Shown: positions 15,384 to 25,547 of the stretch, in pieces
Layout of the letters: the number at the start of each line of letters is the position of its first letter
Position numbering within the stretch: the first letter of the stretch is position 1
Assembly (NCBI GenBank): GCA_910588145.1
Contig: CAJUPO010000012.1
Coordinates: 1 to 63,515 of the forward strand
From: an uncultured Oscillospiraceae bacterium
GTDB taxonomy: Bacteria; Bacillota; Clostridia; Oscillospirales; Ruminococcaceae
Direction of reading: 5' to 3'
Length of the DNA: 63,515 nt
The notes under the pieces: model-generated
What the model was told of the DNA's origin: nothing
Seen by the model: only the letters and a program-made list of their open reading frames with translations
Database searches by the model: none
Position numbers and translations under genes: made by a program

Positions 15384-17558
15384 TTATTCCTCGTCACTGT
15401 TTTCATCCTCAGCTTCGGTAGGCGCATCCGTTTCCGGAGTTTGCGGTTGCGAATCAGGATCCGGTTCCGGCGCCGGAGGATCTGTCGGAGCAACATAAAG
15501 TCCGTCCACTGTACCGAACGCCTCATAGATACTTTCCCGAATTGTTGAAAATGTACCGTCCTCAAAATTCATATTATATTCTCCGAGTACGGCTGTAAGT
15601 CCGTTGCTCAGATTAGTAAGAACAATTGTAACATGAACATCTGTTCCCTTATAAGTGATTTTCATCGGATTTTCTTTTGTGTAATCTGCTGAAAGCGTAA
15701 AGCTTTCATATATCGGAGTATTGTTATGATATGCGCTTAAACGGAATCTTCCAGTTGCGTCGTCCGGGAAGTAAACGGTAATATCTACATCTCCCTCAGG
15801 TTCTTCTCCTGTGCTGACTGTAAACGTAATGGTCGAATCTGACGGAACCTTTTCACCGGCTTCAATACTCTGCTTTAATATTGTGCCCTTTTCCTTGCTG
15901 GAAGCCTTTTTCTCGGTTTTTACGCTAATTCCCCAAATTCCGCACTGAACCTTTGCGTCATCAATGCTCTTGCCAACAAAGTCCTCCATCTCAATTTCCT
16001 CAACGTCAGAGCCTTTGCTTACATAAACAAGTACAGTAGTTCCCGGCGCAACCTCTTCAAGTGCAGCCGGCTCAGTATCAAATACAAGCTCCTCGTCCAC
16101 GTCATTATTCGCCTGATACTTATACTCGACCTCAAGACCTTCGGCTCTCAGCGCTTCTCCGGCTGTAATATAGTGATAGTTTATTACATTCGGAACCTTT
16201 ACTGTCTTTTGTCCAAGACTTACTTTAACCTTAACGATCTCGCCTTTTTTTACAGCTTCTCCCTCCGGAATGCTCTGTTCGAAAATCTTATCTCTTTCAA
16301 GCTCCGACCATTCCTGAGCCTCTACCTGAATATCAATATATTTTGAATATGATTCAACAGCCTGATTATAATCCATACCTACCAGATTGCGCATTACAAA
16401 CTGAGTGGTCTTGGGTTCACTTCCGCCGTTGAACATATCCTTGACAACCATAGTAATAAGTAAAACAGCAACCATTATGACAACAACTGTCACGGCTGAC
16501 AGAACCGGTACGAAAAGAGAACGGCTTTTTTCTGTTTCTTCCTCTGAAAAATCACTGTAATCCTCGTCATATTCGTTGCTGTAAACAACGTCCTGCTGAT
16601 CATCATATAAATAATTGTCGCCCTCGTATTCCTCTTCGTCCTCATAAACAGCCGAATCCGGATTTTGAACAGCGCTGAAATAACGGGTGCTTTCTTCAGG
16701 TGATTTCTTAATATATCCGAAATTGACGTAAGGATCAGCCTTAAATCTGTCAATATCCCTTATCATTTCATTTGCTGTCTGATAACGGTCATTAGGATTC
16801 TTTTCCATTGCATGAACAATAATTTCCTCAATGGGTTCAGGAATATCCGGATTTATGTGTCTGGGAAGCTCCGCTATATTCTGCATATGCATAACAGCAA
16901 TCGACACCGGATTATCAGTATCAAACGGCTTCTGACCCGTCAGCATTTCATAAAGCATAACGCCTACTGAATACAGATCGCTTTTAGCGTCAGTAACATC
17001 GCCTCTTGCCTGTTCAGGACTGATATAATGAACGGTTCCGATAGCCTGATCCGTTGCTGTTCTGCCCTCTTCCCTTGCAAACTTGGCAATGCCGAAATCC
17101 ATCACCTTTATAGTGCCGTCTGTAAACATCATGATGTTCTGGGGCTTTATATCTCTATGGACAATTCCTCTTTCATGAGCGTGCTGAAGCGCCCTTAATA
17201 TCTGAGTAACAAAGTGAACGGAATCCTTCCAGTTTAATACCCTTTCGCTTTCCATATACTCCTTAAGGGTAATTCCGTCAATGTATTCCATTACAATAAA
17301 CTGGATCTTTTCTGAGAATCCGACATCATATATTTTTACAATATTAGGATGCGAAAGAACGGCGATCGCCTTTGATTCATTTCTGAAACGGCGTAAAAAC
17401 TCCTCGCTTTCCGCAAATTCCTTTTTCAAAATTTTAACGGCAACCTCCTTGCCGTCAACCACATCAACTGCCTTATAGACATCAGCCATTCCGCCTTCGC
17501 CGATAAGCTCAGTTATTTCATAGCGTCCGTCAAGTTTCTTTCCAATGTTCTTATCCAT
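15384..17558 (-). CDS. prkC: PASTA-domain Ser/Thr protein kinase PrkC
   Basis: This membrane kinase senses peptidoglycan fragments and controls cell wall growth, dormancy exit and translation. The kinase domain (1-270) has the Gly-loop GEGGMADVYKA, Lys42, HRDIKPQN (Asp136) and DFG (Asp154). An acidic linker and one membrane helix (348-372) follow. Three PASTA repeats lie at about 384-449, 452-518 and 523-587. After these come a beta-rich segment and a Pro/Asp/Glu-rich tail. Total is 724 aa. Confidence 0.95.
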   Translation of the reverse strand: MDKNIGKKLDGRYEITELIGEGGMADVYKAVDVVDGKEVAVKILKKEFAESEEFLRRFRNESKAIAVLSHPNIVKIYDVGFSEKIQFIVMEYIDGITLKEYMESERVLNWKDSVHFVTQILRALQHAHERGIVHRDIKPQNIMMFTDGTIKVMDFGIAKFAREEGRTATDQAIGTVHYISPEQARGDVTDAKSDLYSVGVMLYEMLTGQKPFDTDNPVSIAVMHMQNIAELPRHINPDIPEPIEEIIVHAMEKNPNDRYQTANEMIRDIDRFKADPYVNFGYIKKSPEESTRYFSAVQNPDSAVYEDEEEYEGDNYLYDDQQDVVYSNEYDEDYSDFSEEETEKSRSLFVPVLSAVTVVVIMVAVLLITMVVKDMFNGGSEPKTTQFVMRNLVGMDYNQAVESYSKYIDIQVEAQEWSELERDKIFEQSIPEGEAVKKGEIVKVKVSLGQKTVKVPNVINYHYITAGEALRAEGLEVEYKYQANNDVDEELVFDTEPAALEEVAPGTTVLVYVSKGSDVEEIEMEDFVGKSIDDAKVQCGIWGISVKTEKKASSKEKGTILKQSIEAGEKVPSDSTITFTVSTGEEPEGDVDITVYFPDDATGRFRLSAYHNNTPIYESFTLSADYTKENPMKITYKGTDVHVTIVLTNLSNGLTAVLGEYNMNFEDGTFSTIRESIYEAFGTVDGLYVAPTDPPAPEPDPDSQPQTPETDAPTEAEDENSDEE

Positions 17559-17583
17559 TCACCTATTCACTCCTGTAAATAAA

Positions 17584-18318
17584 TCAGTCTGTTATAACCG
17601 CCAGAGTAATGTTATCACGCCCGCCCTTTTCAAGCGCAAGATTTATCAGGGCGTCCGGCGTTTCCTCCAAAGGGACAGATGACAGCACCTTAAAGATCTC
17701 CTCATCATCACAATAACCTGAAAGTCCGTCCGAGCAGAGAAGCAGCTTGAAGCTTTCCTCACGTTTCATGCGGAAAAAATCAGGCTTAACAATTTTTTCA
17801 ACTCCGACCGCCCTTGTCAGCATATTTCTTTTGGGATGAGTATGAACCTCCTCAGGCTCAATTTTTCCCTGCATAAGAAGCATATTTACAAGCGTATGGT
17901 CGGAGGTTATCTGGTTCAGACCTTTCTCATCTGCAAAATACGCACGGCTGTCCCCGACATTGGCTATATAAATATATTTATCGTCGATATAAGCGGCAAC
18001 ACAGGTTGTCCCCATACCGAAGCTGCGGTAATTGATCCTTGCCGTCGTATACACCACAGAATTAGCGGCGGAAATTGAAGACGTCAGAAGCTGTCTTACA
18101 GCAATAGTATCCATATCAGCATAAACTCCGGAAGAAAAACGATTGAAAATTTCATTTATTGCGATCCTGCTTGCTTCCTGACCGGAACGCTCTCCGCCCA
18201 TTCCGTCGCATACGACCGCAAGAATATTACCATAAAATTCATCAACCTGAACAATATCCTGATTTTCATCTCTGACAAGACCTATATCTGTTGCACTGAC
18301 ATACTTCATATCCTTCAC
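17584..18318 (-). CDS. prpC: PP2C-type Ser/Thr protein phosphatase PrpC
   Basis: This 244-aa phosphatase opposes PrkC. Metal-binding motifs are DENQD near the N-terminus, VCDGMGG, GDSRAY, CSDGLSGYC and GGRDNITL. It is soluble. Its ATG overlaps the rlmN stop by 4 bp, and prkC follows after 25 bp. Confidence 0.95.
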   Translation of the reverse strand: MKDMKYVSATDIGLVRDENQDIVQVDEFYGNILAVVCDGMGGERSGQEASRIAINEIFNRFSSGVYADMDTIAVRQLLTSSISAANSVVYTTARINYRSFGMGTTCVAAYIDDKYIYIANVGDSRAYFADEKGLNQITSDHTLVNMLLMQGKIEPEEVHTHPKRNMLTRAVGVEKIVKPDFFRMKREESFKLLLCSDGLSGYCDDEEIFKVLSSVPLEETPDALINLALEKGGRDNITLAVITD

Positions 18319-19361
18319 CTCTTATTCTCTGACTTTTCAGCCGCCTCACGCCTGAGCTGACCGCAGGCAGCTTCAATATCGCTGCCCAGAGTCCGGCGTA
18401 CAGTAGCGTTCATTCCCAAATCCGTTAAATACTTTTGAAATCTGTAAGCCGATTCACGGCTTGATCTGTAATTTCTTTCCTTCACGGAATTTACCGGTAT
18501 AAGATTAACGTGACAGTTGATCCCTTTAAGAAGAGCAGCCAGTTTTTGAGCGTCTTCTCTCTCTCCGTTAACTCCGTCGATCACGGCGTATTCATATGTA
18601 ACACGCCTGCCTGTTTTTTCTGCATATTTTTTTGTAGCGCAGATAAGTTCCTTTATATTATATGTTCTGTTTACCGGCATTATTTCACTTCTGCCCTCAT
18701 TATCGGGACAATGCAGTGAAACTGAAAGAGTAAGTCCCAGTCCCAGCTCCGCAAGCTCGTTAATTCTCGGTACTATTCCGCAGGTTGAAAGTGTAATATG
18801 CCTCAGGCTGAGTCCGTTTCCCTCTGGAGCCGAAACAAGCTTTAAAAATTTCAGAACATTATCAAAATTGTCAAGGGGTTCTCCGATACCCATAAGAACA
18901 ATACCGGAAATTTTTCTTTTGCAGTCTCTTTCCGTTTCATATAACTGAAGAAGAATTTCAGACGGTTCAAGATTTCTTTCAAATCCGGCGATAGTCGAAG
19001 CGCAGAATCTGCACCCCATTTTGCATCCCACCTGAGTGGAGACGCAGAGGCTCAGACCATGGCTGTACTCCATAAGAACCGTTTCAATAAAACAACCGTC
19101 AGAAAGTTTATATAGATATTTTACCGTATTATCTATACAAGATTCAAGCTTTCTCGCTATATTCAGTGATTTCAGACAAAATCCAACAGATAATTTTGTA
19201 CGTAATTCCAATGAAATATTACTCATTTCATCAAAACTTCTTATTTTTTTTACATGAAGCCACTGAAAAATTTGTTTGGCACGAAATTTTTTCTCGCCCA
19301 AAAGCTCAATTTCTTTTTCAAGTTCTGACAATGTAAGAGAAAGTATATCAATTTTTTCCAA
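18315..19361 (-). CDS. rlmN: Dual-specificity rRNA/tRNA adenine C2-methyltransferase RlmN
   Basis: RlmN methylates A2503 of 23S rRNA and A37 of some tRNAs by a radical SAM mechanism. The 348 aa have the Fe-S motif CKMGCRFC, GIGEPLDNFDNV, the SAM region around LSLRHITLSTCGI, and the second catalytic Cys near RRTLGSDIEAACGQL. The start is TTG, preceded by GGAG at 7-8 nt. It overlaps prpC by 4 bp. Confidence 0.96.
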   Translation of the reverse strand: MEKIDILSLTLSELEKEIELLGEKKFRAKQIFQWLHVKKIRSFDEMSNISLELRTKLSVGFCLKSLNIARKLESCIDNTVKYLYKLSDGCFIETVLMEYSHGLSLCVSTQVGCKMGCRFCASTIAGFERNLEPSEILLQLYETERDCKRKISGIVLMGIGEPLDNFDNVLKFLKLVSAPEGNGLSLRHITLSTCGIVPRINELAELGLGLTLSVSLHCPDNEGRSEIMPVNRTYNIKELICATKKYAEKTGRRVTYEYAVIDGVNGEREDAQKLAALLKGINCHVNLIPVNSVKERNYRSSRESAYRFQKYLTDLGMNATVRRTLGSDIEAACGQLRREAAEKSENKR

Positions 19362-19365
19362 TATT

Positions 19366-20670
19366 TTACTCCGTCCTTATTAGCTTAGCAATAAAAAATC
19401 CGTCACTGCCGAAATGCTTAGGAAAAAGGGCTGCAGTATGTCCGCCAAAAGGTTCTCCGTAACTTTCAAGGAAAGAGATTCCCTTGAAGCTTTTATGCTC
19501 TTTAAGAAACCTATTCACAACATTTTCATTTTCCTCTGGGTTAACTGTACAGGTCGAATATACAAGTTCACCGCCTATCCTTAAATATGACGCCGCATTT
19601 TCAAGTATTCCATACTGGATTTCCGGCAGTTTGTCAAATTCACTTAATTTCTTATATTTGATCTCAGGCTTTCTTCTGATAACGCCAAACCCTGAACACG
19701 GAACATCGCATAATATTTTATCCGCACCCTCAAGTTCAGTATAATGCTCCAGTGCGTTTCCTGTTTTGGCAGTAATATTTTTTATTTTCAAACGGTCTGC
19801 TCCGCTTTGTATAAGTCTTACCCGATTTTCATGCAGATCAAAGGAAAATATTTTTCCGATGTCTTTCATCATTTCAGCCATGGTAAAGCTTTTTCCGCCC
19901 GGTGCGGCGCATAAATCAAGCACAGTTTCTCCGGATTGCGGAGATATAGCCGTACAGCATAGCTGCGAAGACATATCCTGAACATGAAAAAGGCCTTCCC
20001 TGAAAGCGGGGTGTTCTGTAACATTTCCGGTATTGACTGTATAGCAGTCCTCCAAAATGGTTTGAACCGGTTCTAAATCAGATATTTTTTCAAGGATTTC
20101 CTCGGCGCTGCATTTAAGTGTATTAAGCCTTATGGTTACAGGCGGTCTTCCCACTGAATTTTCAAGTAAGGATACAGCGTTTTCCATACCATAGTTATCA
20201 ATCAGATGCTTTACAAGCTCCTCTGACGCAGAATATTCCACTGACAGTTTCTGAATTTTATCGTCAGGGAGCTTTATTTGTTTATTATCACGAAGAAAAT
20301 TTCTTAAAACCGCATTAACAAATCCGGAAAGATTGCCCAGCTTCATTTTCTTTGCAAGCTTTACGCTTTCATTTACTGATGCGCTGTCAGGAACAGAGTC
20401 CATATACTTTATCTGATAAATTCCCGTTCTAAGAATATTCAGCACATCAGGACGCAGCTTTTCAAGCTTCTGACGGCTGTAACATGAAATAATATAGTCA
20501 AGTGTTATTTTACGTTCTATAACTCCGTAATAAACGGCTGAGCATAATTTTTTGTCACGCACATCCATATTGCTTGCTGACAACGCCGAATCCAAAACAA
20601 TATTAGAATAACCGTTTTTACCGAATGTTTTTCCAAGAAGCTTTACTGCCTTAAATCTTGCTGTTTCCAT
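19366..20670 (-). CDS. rsmB: 16S rRNA m5C967 methyltransferase RsmB
   Basis: The enzyme methylates C967 of 16S rRNA. The N-terminal NusB-like domain (1-140) is followed by a Rossmann methyltransferase domain with LCAAPGGKSF (SAM), CDVPCSGFG (base-stacking Cys) and YSTCTVNPEENE (catalytic Cys). Length is 434 aa. Its ATG overlaps the upstream metallopeptidase stop by one base. Confidence 0.95.
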   Translation of the reverse strand: METARFKAVKLLGKTFGKNGYSNIVLDSALSASNMDVRDKKLCSAVYYGVIERKITLDYIISCYSRQKLEKLRPDVLNILRTGIYQIKYMDSVPDSASVNESVKLAKKMKLGNLSGFVNAVLRNFLRDNKQIKLPDDKIQKLSVEYSASEELVKHLIDNYGMENAVSLLENSVGRPPVTIRLNTLKCSAEEILEKISDLEPVQTILEDCYTVNTGNVTEHPAFREGLFHVQDMSSQLCCTAISPQSGETVLDLCAAPGGKSFTMAEMMKDIGKIFSFDLHENRVRLIQSGADRLKIKNITAKTGNALEHYTELEGADKILCDVPCSGFGVIRRKPEIKYKKLSEFDKLPEIQYGILENAASYLRIGGELVYSTCTVNPEENENVVNRFLKEHKSFKGISFLESYGEPFGGHTAALFPKHFGSDGFFIAKLIRTE

Positions 20671-21356
20671 TATCTTCGCCTATTTCTTCCCGAAGCTATT
20701 AAAATAAGCCTCAACAGATTGACAATAGCGGTAAACAGCGCCGCCACATAGGTGAGAGCCGCGGCAGTAAGAACCTTTCTGGACATTGACAGTTCATTTC
20801 CCTCCAGAATATGCTGAGAATCCAAGGTTTTCATGGCTCTTGCGCTGGCATTAAATTCTACAAAAAGTGTTGCAAACTGAAATAGAACAACAGCAAGAAA
20901 TAAAAATATTCCCGCATTTATAAGCATATCTCCCACATAGGAATTTCCAAGCACAAGCCCCAGAATAACCATTGGATAAGACAAGGTTGATCCAATATTA
21001 GTCAGCGGAATAACTGCGCTTCTAAGCTTCATCGGCGAATATCCTGTTGCATACTGAACAGCGTGACCCACCTCATGAGCGGCTACGCCCACTGCCGCAA
21101 CTGAAGTACTGTTAAAGGTTGAATCTGACAGTCTTACAACATTTGCCCTTGGGTCATAATGATCTGAGAGTTCACCGGAAATGTGTTCTATACTTACATT
21201 GTACAGCCCGTTAGCGTCAAGTATCTGACGTGCCGCCATCTGCCCTGTAAGCCCACGGCTATTACCGATCTGCTGATATTTTCTGTAAGTCGATTTCACA
21301 TTCGCCGATGCAATCATTGCAATTATCAGCGGAATAAAAATAAGAAGGTAATACAT
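20670..21356 (-). CDS. Zinc metallopeptidase, YugP family
   Basis: This 228-aa membrane protein has the zinc motif HEVGH in AAHEVGHAVQYA. It has one N-terminal membrane segment and two or three more after residue 120. The family is widespread in Firmicutes with unknown substrate. Placement between fmt and rsmB is common in Clostridia. It is translationally coupled to rsmB. Confidence 0.88.
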   Translation of the reverse strand: MYYLLIFIPLIIAMIASANVKSTYRKYQQIGNSRGLTGQMAARQILDANGLYNVSIEHISGELSDHYDPRANVVRLSDSTFNSTSVAAVGVAAHEVGHAVQYATGYSPMKLRSAVIPLTNIGSTLSYPMVILGLVLGNSYVGDMLINAGIFLFLAVVLFQFATLFVEFNASARAMKTLDSQHILEGNELSMSRKVLTAAALTYVAALFTAIVNLLRLILIASGRNRRR

Positions 21357-21380
21357 ATTAATCTCCTGTTATATTATTAT

Positions 21381-22304
21381 TTACCCCAGTTTCTGTCCTT
21401 TTTCAAGCTTTCTGCCCCTTAGAAAATCCGAAGTACTCATGCGCTTTCCGCCTTCATACTGGACTTCAAGCAATTTCAGACATTTTCCGTCGCCGCAGAC
21501 AACAGTAAAATCTTTTTCATTGTCAATGGTTCCAGGATCTCCGGAAGCTTCTCCGCTTACGGTGCTTCTGTAAATTTTAAGACGTTTACCGTTCATAACA
21601 GTAAAGCCTGTTATTCCCCTAATAACATTATGGATCTCAGCCGCAGGCTTTGAAAAATCCAGACTGCTCATATCCTTTGTGATCATTTTTGCGTAACACG
21701 CTTCATCATCATTCTGCTTTTTCCTTATAAGCTCGCCTTTTTTCAGGGCGTCAACAGTTTGAACAAGAACCTCTGCCCCCATAAGCGACAGCCTGTCATG
21801 AAGCTCCGACGCAGTTTCGTCAGCGCCTATCTCTGTCTTATCTGAGATAAGCATATCCCCCGTATCAAGTCCCTCCTCCATCATCATTGAAGTTACTCCG
21901 GTAATCTTTTCACCGTCAAGAACGCATCTCTGTATAGGAGCTGCTCCTCTGTATTTAGGCAGCAGTGAAGCATGAATATTTATACAGCCGTTTTCCGGCA
22001 GTTCAAGAACACTCTTTGGCAGAAGCTGACCGTATGCAACTACAATAATAAGCTCGGGATTTATTTCTTTTAAAATCTTAATAGATTTTTCAGCGTCTTC
22101 GCCTTTTCTCAGCGATACAGGCTGATAAACTGGTATATTGTATTCCTCCGCACATTTTTTTACAGGGGTAGGAATCATTTTATAACCTCTGCCCTTAGGC
22201 TTATCAGGCTGAGTAAACACCGCTGCAACATCATTATCTGACTGAGCGAGCGCCCTCAGACATGGCACGGCAAAATCAGGAGTACCCATAAAAACAATCT
22301 TCAT
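21381..22304 (-). CDS. fmt: Methionyl-tRNA formyltransferase
   Basis: The enzyme formylates initiator Met-tRNA. The 307 aa have MKIVFMGTPDFAVP at the start, then GRGYKMIPTPVK, NIHASLLPKYRGAAPIQ and the Asp-containing GLDTGDML. An in-frame ATG at 22319 lies within the ribosome binding site; the ATG at 22304 has GGAGG at 5 nt and gives the canonical N-terminus. It follows def, its usual partner. Confidence 0.96.
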   Translation of the reverse strand: MKIVFMGTPDFAVPCLRALAQSDNDVAAVFTQPDKPKGRGYKMIPTPVKKCAEEYNIPVYQPVSLRKGEDAEKSIKILKEINPELIIVVAYGQLLPKSVLELPENGCINIHASLLPKYRGAAPIQRCVLDGEKITGVTSMMMEEGLDTGDMLISDKTEIGADETASELHDRLSLMGAEVLVQTVDALKKGELIRKKQNDDEACYAKMITKDMSSLDFSKPAAEIHNVIRGITGFTVMNGKRLKIYRSTVSGEASGDPGTIDNEKDFTVVCGDGKCLKLLEVQYEGGKRMSTSDFLRGRKLEKGQKLG

Positions 22305-22324
22305 AAAAACCTCCTGCAATAATA

Positions 22325-22786
22325 TTATTCTTCTTCCGGACGCACAAATTCTTCAACAATATCAATAAAAAGCTTCCCGTCAAGATGCTCTGACTCATGG
22401 CAGGCGCACTGTGCGCCAAGTTCACTAAGATTAAGTTCAAAGGTCCTGCCGTTTCTGTCCTGCGCTTTCAGTCTGCACTTATTCGGTCTTGTTACATATC
22501 CCCACTTGTCAGGACAGGAAAGACAGCCCTCCATGACCCTCTGCTTTCCGCTTGTCTTTTTGATAACAGGATTTATACATTCAACAACTCCATCACCGAA
22601 GTCCATAACAAAAACTCTTTTAAGAACTCCCACCTGCGGAGCCGCAAGTCCCACTCCCTGAGATTTAGCAAGAGTTTCTTTCATATCGTCAAGCAGCTGC
22701 CACAGTCTTTCATCAAATTTTTCAACTGGTTTACACACCATTCTTAAAATAGGATCTCCCTCTTTTACAATATTTCTTAAAGCCAT
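22325..22786 (-). CDS. def: Peptide deformylase
   Basis: The enzyme removes the formyl group from new proteins. The three metal motifs are GVGLAAPQVG, EGCLS and HESEH (an HExxH). I use the ATG at 22786, which has AAGGAGG upstream and gives MALRNIVKEGDPILR; the longer form from 22837 overlaps priA. Length is 153 aa. It sits between priA and fmt, a conserved order. Confidence 0.96.
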   Translation of the reverse strand: MALRNIVKEGDPILRMVCKPVEKFDERLWQLLDDMKETLAKSQGVGLAAPQVGVLKRVFVMDFGDGVVECINPVIKKTSGKQRVMEGCLSCPDKWGYVTRPNKCRLKAQDRNGRTFELNLSELGAQCACHESEHLDGKLFIDIVEEFVRPEEE

Positions 22787-22799
22787 TTTTTCCTCCTTA

Positions 22800-25241
22800 T
22801 TATACTCCGATATCACCGTTAATATCAGCATAAACATTTATATCTTTAAATTCTGAAAGTTTATTTATTTCCAACAGCGAATTTTTTATAAACTCCCTGA
22901 AATCTGCATTATTTTTACACTTTATTATAACTCTGTAACGATATTTGCCGTTTATCTTACCATATGCGCACTGAACAGGTCCTAATACTCTAAGCGGAAT
23001 ACTTACTCCGCCTGCAATAATTTTTTTTATAATCTCTATGATTTTAGCGGCGGCGGCGGCAGTTCTGTCCTCATTCTCGCCGCTGAATCCCACAACGCAT
23101 ATATCACAAAACGGCGGAAAAAGCAAAGCTTTTCTTATTGCTATTTCTTCCCTGTAAAAGCCCTCATAATCCTGCCTTGCCGCAAGATTCAGAACGTAGT
23201 GATCCGGCATGAATGTTTGAAGATATGCCCTGCCTTTTTTTCCTCCCCGTCCGCATCTTCCAACAACCTGAGTTACAAGCGAAAATGTTTTTTCATAACT
23301 CCGGAAATCTCCCGCAAACAAGGATTTATCCATGGATATTACCCCTACAAGAGTTACGTTCGGAAAATCCAGACCTTTTCCGATCATCTGAGTTCCAATC
23401 ATTATGTCGTATCGTCCCTGACCGAAATCACTGAAATTTTTCTCATACGCCTGACGTGACATGGCGGTGTCCGCATCCATTCTAAGAATCCTTGCCGACG
23501 GAAACAGATTTTCCAGTTCTTCCTGCATCTTCTGGGTACCAAATCCCATAGATTTGAGTCTATTACTGCCGCATTCCGGACAAGTCTCAACAGATGGCTG
23601 ACTATGCCCGCAGTAATGGCACATAAGGCATCCGTTAATTTTATGATATGTCATGGGGATACTGCAATTTGGACAGTAAACCGGTCTGCCGCAGTCACAG
23701 CAGCTTATAATTGTATGATACCCTCTGCGGTTAAGCAAAAGTATTGTCTGCTCCTTATTTTTCAGATTCTCGTTTATCTCATCAACAAGAATACTGCTAA
23801 ATTCCGAGGTATTGCCGTCTTCCCTTTCTTCGCTCATATCAACTATCCCCACCTTGGGAAGCTCATTTCCGGAGTATCTCACTTTCATTTCAAGAAGCCG
23901 GTATATACCCTTATTTGCATAATAATAGCTTTCTATCGACGGTGTAGCAGAGGCGAGAAGCAAAACTGCATTATGCCGGCGACAGCGTTTTTTTGCAACG
24001 TCAATAGCGTTATAACGAGGCGAACTGTCCGACTTATACGAACGCTCCCCCTCCTCGTCAACTATTATTATACCGATATTTTCAAAGGGAGCAAAGACTG
24101 CGCTTCTTGTGCCCACGGCAATTTTAGCGAGTCCTCTTTTTATACGCTTGTATTCGTCCATTCGCTGTCCCAGGGACAGCCCGCTGTGAAGCACTGCTAC
24201 TTCATCGCCGAACAGCGCCTGAAATCGCCTTACAGCCTGCGGAGTAAGCGATATTTCAGGAATCAGAAAAACAGCCTGTTTTCCGGAACTTATACAGCTG
24301 AATATCAGCTTTTCGAACACTGCGGTTTTTCCGCTTCCTGTAACACCGTGCAAAAGAAAACACTCGGGCTTTCCTTTTGTCATACTCGTATAAACACTGT
24401 TGAAAACTTTCTGCTGACTTTCGGTAAGTACCGTATCAGAAACAGAACGCTTTTCTGGTGAATCAGAATAAACACTCCTATAAGCTTCACATTCATGAAT
24501 CTGCGCCGCTTTTTTTTCACACAGCTTTTTGGCAACACTATTTCCGGTACCGGCAAGATAACAGGCTTCTTTTAGTGAAATTCCGCTATTTTCAGCTATC
24601 ACATCAGCCAACTGCTTTTGCTTCGCTGTAAGCGTAAATTCAGACGGTTTTTTCATATACTCATCTGTAAGCTTTATTAATTTAACGGATATGTCACCCA
24701 ATTTCTGTTTACCGGAAATCCGGCACTGAATAAACCCCTCGCTTTCAAGCAGTGATAACAATCTGCCCTTGCCCTCAGATTTTATTTTATCTGCTTCTGA
24801 ATTTATATCCTCAGCCGCTGCAAGGCGTTCATATAAAACCCTTTGTTCATTATCTCCCGGCAAATCTGACCTGATTATTGAATATGATTCCTTTATATTT
24901 ATATTCATTCCGGTTGGAATTATTGTCTTTACAGCGTCATAATAAGTGCAAAACGTAGTATCCCTCAGCCACTGAGCAAGCTCCATCATCTCGGAATTAA
25001 GGACAGGCGCATTGTCCGACAGTGAAATAATACTCTTTAAATGGCCGTCAGCAGAGGTAAGCTCTTCAGTTTTCAGCACAATTGCGCCGCGTTTTCTGTT
25101 ACCCCTGCCAAACGGAACAACAACTCTCATTCCAGGTTCAAGCTTGTCCGATAATTCCTTGGGAACAGAATAAGAAAACGGCTTATCAAACGCAAATGAA
25201 GCAGAGCTGACTGCCACAAGAGCTTTTATTTCCTTTGGCAT
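22800..25241 (-). CDS. priA: Primosomal protein N' (replication restart helicase PriA)
   Basis: PriA reloads the replisome at stalled forks. The 813 aa have an N-terminal 3'-end-binding domain, Walker A GVTGSGKT, IIVDEEGERSYKSD, LASATPS and a zinc-binding region with eight cysteines (CCDCGRPVYCPNC, then CHYC and CPEC). GTQMIGKG and QVVGRCGRGG are helicase motifs V and VI. The ATG at 25241 has GGAGG at 8 nt; the ATG at 25256 lies just upstream of that site. Confidence 0.96.
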   Translation of the reverse strand: MPKEIKALVAVSSASFAFDKPFSYSVPKELSDKLEPGMRVVVPFGRGNRKRGAIVLKTEELTSADGHLKSIISLSDNAPVLNSEMMELAQWLRDTTFCTYYDAVKTIIPTGMNINIKESYSIIRSDLPGDNEQRVLYERLAAAEDINSEADKIKSEGKGRLLSLLESEGFIQCRISGKQKLGDISVKLIKLTDEYMKKPSEFTLTAKQKQLADVIAENSGISLKEACYLAGTGNSVAKKLCEKKAAQIHECEAYRSVYSDSPEKRSVSDTVLTESQQKVFNSVYTSMTKGKPECFLLHGVTGSGKTAVFEKLIFSCISSGKQAVFLIPEISLTPQAVRRFQALFGDEVAVLHSGLSLGQRMDEYKRIKRGLAKIAVGTRSAVFAPFENIGIIIVDEEGERSYKSDSSPRYNAIDVAKKRCRRHNAVLLLASATPSIESYYYANKGIYRLLEMKVRYSGNELPKVGIVDMSEEREDGNTSEFSSILVDEINENLKNKEQTILLLNRRGYHTIISCCDCGRPVYCPNCSIPMTYHKINGCLMCHYCGHSQPSVETCPECGSNRLKSMGFGTQKMQEELENLFPSARILRMDADTAMSRQAYEKNFSDFGQGRYDIMIGTQMIGKGLDFPNVTLVGVISMDKSLFAGDFRSYEKTFSLVTQVVGRCGRGGKKGRAYLQTFMPDHYVLNLAARQDYEGFYREEIAIRKALLFPPFCDICVVGFSGENEDRTAAAAAKIIEIIKKIIAGGVSIPLRVLGPVQCAYGKINGKYRYRVIIKCKNNADFREFIKNSLLEINKLSEFKDINVYADINGDIGV

Positions 25242-25334
25242 ATCCTGCACCTCCATTTACATTCATGTCCCAACTCAAATAATGTCTGCAAAATTCATAA
25301 ATGAATAAAAGCAGACACCATCAGAAATATATTT

Positions 25335-25547
25335 TTATAATCCAGAATCGTTACTTCTGTATTCCACAATCTTATATTTAGCCGCAGCAAACTCCTCAAC
25401 GGCAGTCTTTACCGGCTTAGCTTCGAGGGGCTTGTTTTCTTCACAAAGTTCTTCGGCGATTTCTCTTGCCCTTTTTGCTACTCCGATTACAAGTGAATAG
25501 CAGCTATCGTTTTTTGAAATCAACTGGGTCATGGCTGGTCTAAGCAT
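25335..25547 (-). CDS. rpoZ: DNA-directed RNA polymerase omega subunit
   Basis: Omega is a small assembly factor of RNA polymerase. The 70 aa have the family core MTQLISKNDSCYSLVIGVAKRAREI and the PVKTAVEEFAAAKYKIV tail. It overlaps the end of gmk by 8 bp, as in many Firmicutes (remA-gmk-rpoZ). Confidence 0.93.
   Translation of the reverse strand: MLRPAMTQLISKNDSCYSLVIGVAKRAREIAEELCEENKPLEAKPVKTAVEEFAAAKYKIVEYRSNDSGL

Noticed and set aside
23604..24461. A 285-aa plus-strand ORF inside priA
   Set aside because: Antisense to a clear priA reading frame with all helicase motifs; composition is not protein-like.
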